A stretch of 8,064 bases of DNA from Oscillospiraceae bacterium. Lineage in GTDB: Bacteria; Bacillota; Clostridia; Oscillospirales; CAG-272. The translations under genes were made by a program, and so were the position numbers. Where the stretch lies: contig WREN01000091.1 in NCBI GenBank assembly GCA_009779295.1, positions 1 through 8,064 on the forward strand. Reading direction: 5' to 3'. The notes under the pieces were generated by a model. It was not told the origin of the DNA and did no database searches. It saw only the letters and a program-made list of their open reading frames with translations. This document shows, in pieces, positions 7,240 through 8,064 of the stretch. Within the stretch, counting starts at the first letter, position 1; every line of letters begins with the position of its first letter.

Positions 7240-8064
7240 ATGAAAATTTTAGTTATCGGCGGAACGCGGTTTATGGGCAAGCATTTAGTTCGCTCATTGA
7301 TCGCGGACGGGCATGATGTGACTATAGCAACACGTGGCATTACTCCCGACAATTTCGGACCTACGGTCAACCGCGTCGTTATAGACAGAACCAACGTGGA
7401 CAGTATAAAAACTGCTGATACATAAGATGTTGTGTTTGACAGTCTTGCATACTGCTCAAACGATATTAAAGCCCTCTTGGATAATGTCAAATGTGAAAGC
7501 TATATTTTCATATCCACAACGGCGGTTTATGATAAGCATCTTAATACAAGAGAAGAAGAGTTCGAACCGTTATCGAAGCCGTTAGTTTGGTGCGGCAGAA
7601 GCGATTTCCCATACGATGAAATAAAACGTCAGGCGGAGTGCGCCGTCGCGCAGGAATACGCCCATATCAAAAGTATTGCTGTACGACTCCCGTTTGTTAT
7701 CGGAATGGACGATTATACGAAACGGTTGAATTTTTACGTAGAACATATCATCAATGAAAAACCAATGTTTATAGACAATTACGAAGCGCAGATGTCGTTT
7801 GTGCGTTCTGATGAAGCGGGGCAATTCCTATCTTTCCTTGCGGAAAGCAACTTTACCGGCGCGATAAACGGTGCCAGCGAACAAACGATCTCAATAAAAG
7901 AAATATCCGAATACTTAAATAAGCCTGCAATTTTATCAAATGATGGAGATAAAGCGCCGTATAACGGAGAAAAAGAATACAGTATTAATATAAATAGAGC
8001 AAAAAGTCTTGGATTTACATTTACACCTTTGAAAAATTGGATTTATGAATTAATTGATTATTAT
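7240..8064 (+). pseudogene. NAD-dependent epimerase/dehydratase (atypical SDR) interrupted by one in-frame stop
   Basis: From the ATG at 7240 the frame encodes a Rossmann N-terminus with MKILVIGGTRFMGKHLV (GGTRFxG cofactor loop, residues 7-13). It runs 61 codons to a TAA at 7423-7425. The same frame then stays open for 213 codons to the last base, and that part continues the same fold: DVVFDSLAYCSND (63-75), FISTTAVYD (90-98, the Ser/Thr-rich active strand), FPYDEIK (123-129) giving the YxxxK pair Tyr125/Lys129, and VRLPFVIG (148-155). The homologous position before DVVFD is commonly tyrosine or tryptophan, so TAT or TAC changed to TAA by one base explains the break. No frameshift is needed. 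The product would be a sugar-nucleotide-type or related short-chain dehydrogenase; the substrate is unknown. The gene may continue beyond the window, but the protein looks nearly complete at codon 275. It could be a pseudogene, a strain-level nonsense allele or a sequencing error. Confidence 0.82.
7423..7425 (+). other. Premature in-frame TAA in the epimerase gene
   Basis: The codons read ACA TAA GAT GTT GTG. This is the only stop in 275 codons, and protein similarity continues directly across it. Translation would leave a 61-residue fragment holding only the first part of the cofactor-binding fold and none of the catalytic residues. A restart is possible at GTG 7432, but no clear ribosome site precedes it. 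Confidence 0.85.

Noticed and set aside
7423..7425. TAA reassigned as a sense codon or read through with a special amino acid
   Set aside because: ahcY ends naturally at TAA (7236-7238) and so does the upstream partial gene (59-61). Selenocysteine and pyrrolysine use TGA and TAG, and no recoding hairpin is apparent after the stop.
7240..8064. Frameshift as the cause of the broken epimerase gene
   Set aside because: The downstream similarity is in exactly the same frame as the start, so only a substitution is required.
1..8064. CRISPR array, tRNA/rRNA genes, transposases, phage genes or toxin-antitoxin pairs
   Set aside because: No regularly spaced direct repeats, cloverleaf-like sequences or matching protein motifs were seen, and almost every base is accounted for by the listed genes.

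Overview
The window looks like chromosome of a Gram-positive, Clostridia-type Firmicute, probably uncultured and gut- or rumen-associated. Three things suggest this: a lipobox-anchored solute-binding lipoprotein of a divergent family typical of such genomes, a secreted enzyme with three S-layer homology (SLH) repeats, and strong purine-rich Shine-Dalgarno sites. The genus cannot be fixed from this sequence. The standard code fits; TAA, TAG and TGA are all used as stops.

All genes lie on the + strand, packed with gaps or overlaps of 22 bases or less, so the window is one directon and perhaps one long transcript. No stretch over 300 bases lacks a gene. I see no tRNA, rRNA, CRISPR array, insertion sequence or convincing internal terminator.

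Layout: (1) 2-61, the last codons of an upstream gene. (2) 84-1538, a solute-binding lipoprotein. (3) 1538-3703, a secreted phosphodiester glycosidase (NAGPA-like) with C-terminal SLH repeats, coupled to gene 2 by a one-base overlap. (4) 3714-4364, a seven-helix PAQR/hemolysin III membrane protein. (5) 4361-5488, a major facilitator superfamily transporter, coupled by a four-base ATGA overlap. (6) 5493-5993, a GTG-started Nudix hydrolase, much more AT-rich than its neighbours. (7) 6003-7238, S-adenosylhomocysteine hydrolase of the short form. (8) 7240 to the window end, an NAD-dependent epimerase/dehydratase interrupted by one in-frame TAA at 7423-7425, with the same frame then open to the last base.

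Functionally the left half is a cell-surface module: a membrane-tethered binding protein beside a wall-anchored enzyme predicted to cut sugar-phosphodiester bonds. The right half is membrane and housekeeping metabolism (membrane homeostasis, solute transport, nucleotide-type hydrolysis, methyl-cycle recycling, a sugar-nucleotide-type dehydrogenase) with no obvious single pathway. I found no clear novel multi-gene system. The best leads are the interrupted dehydrogenase, the SLH-anchored phosphodiester glycosidase paired with a binding lipoprotein, and the AT-rich Nudix gene inside an otherwise GC-richer operon.
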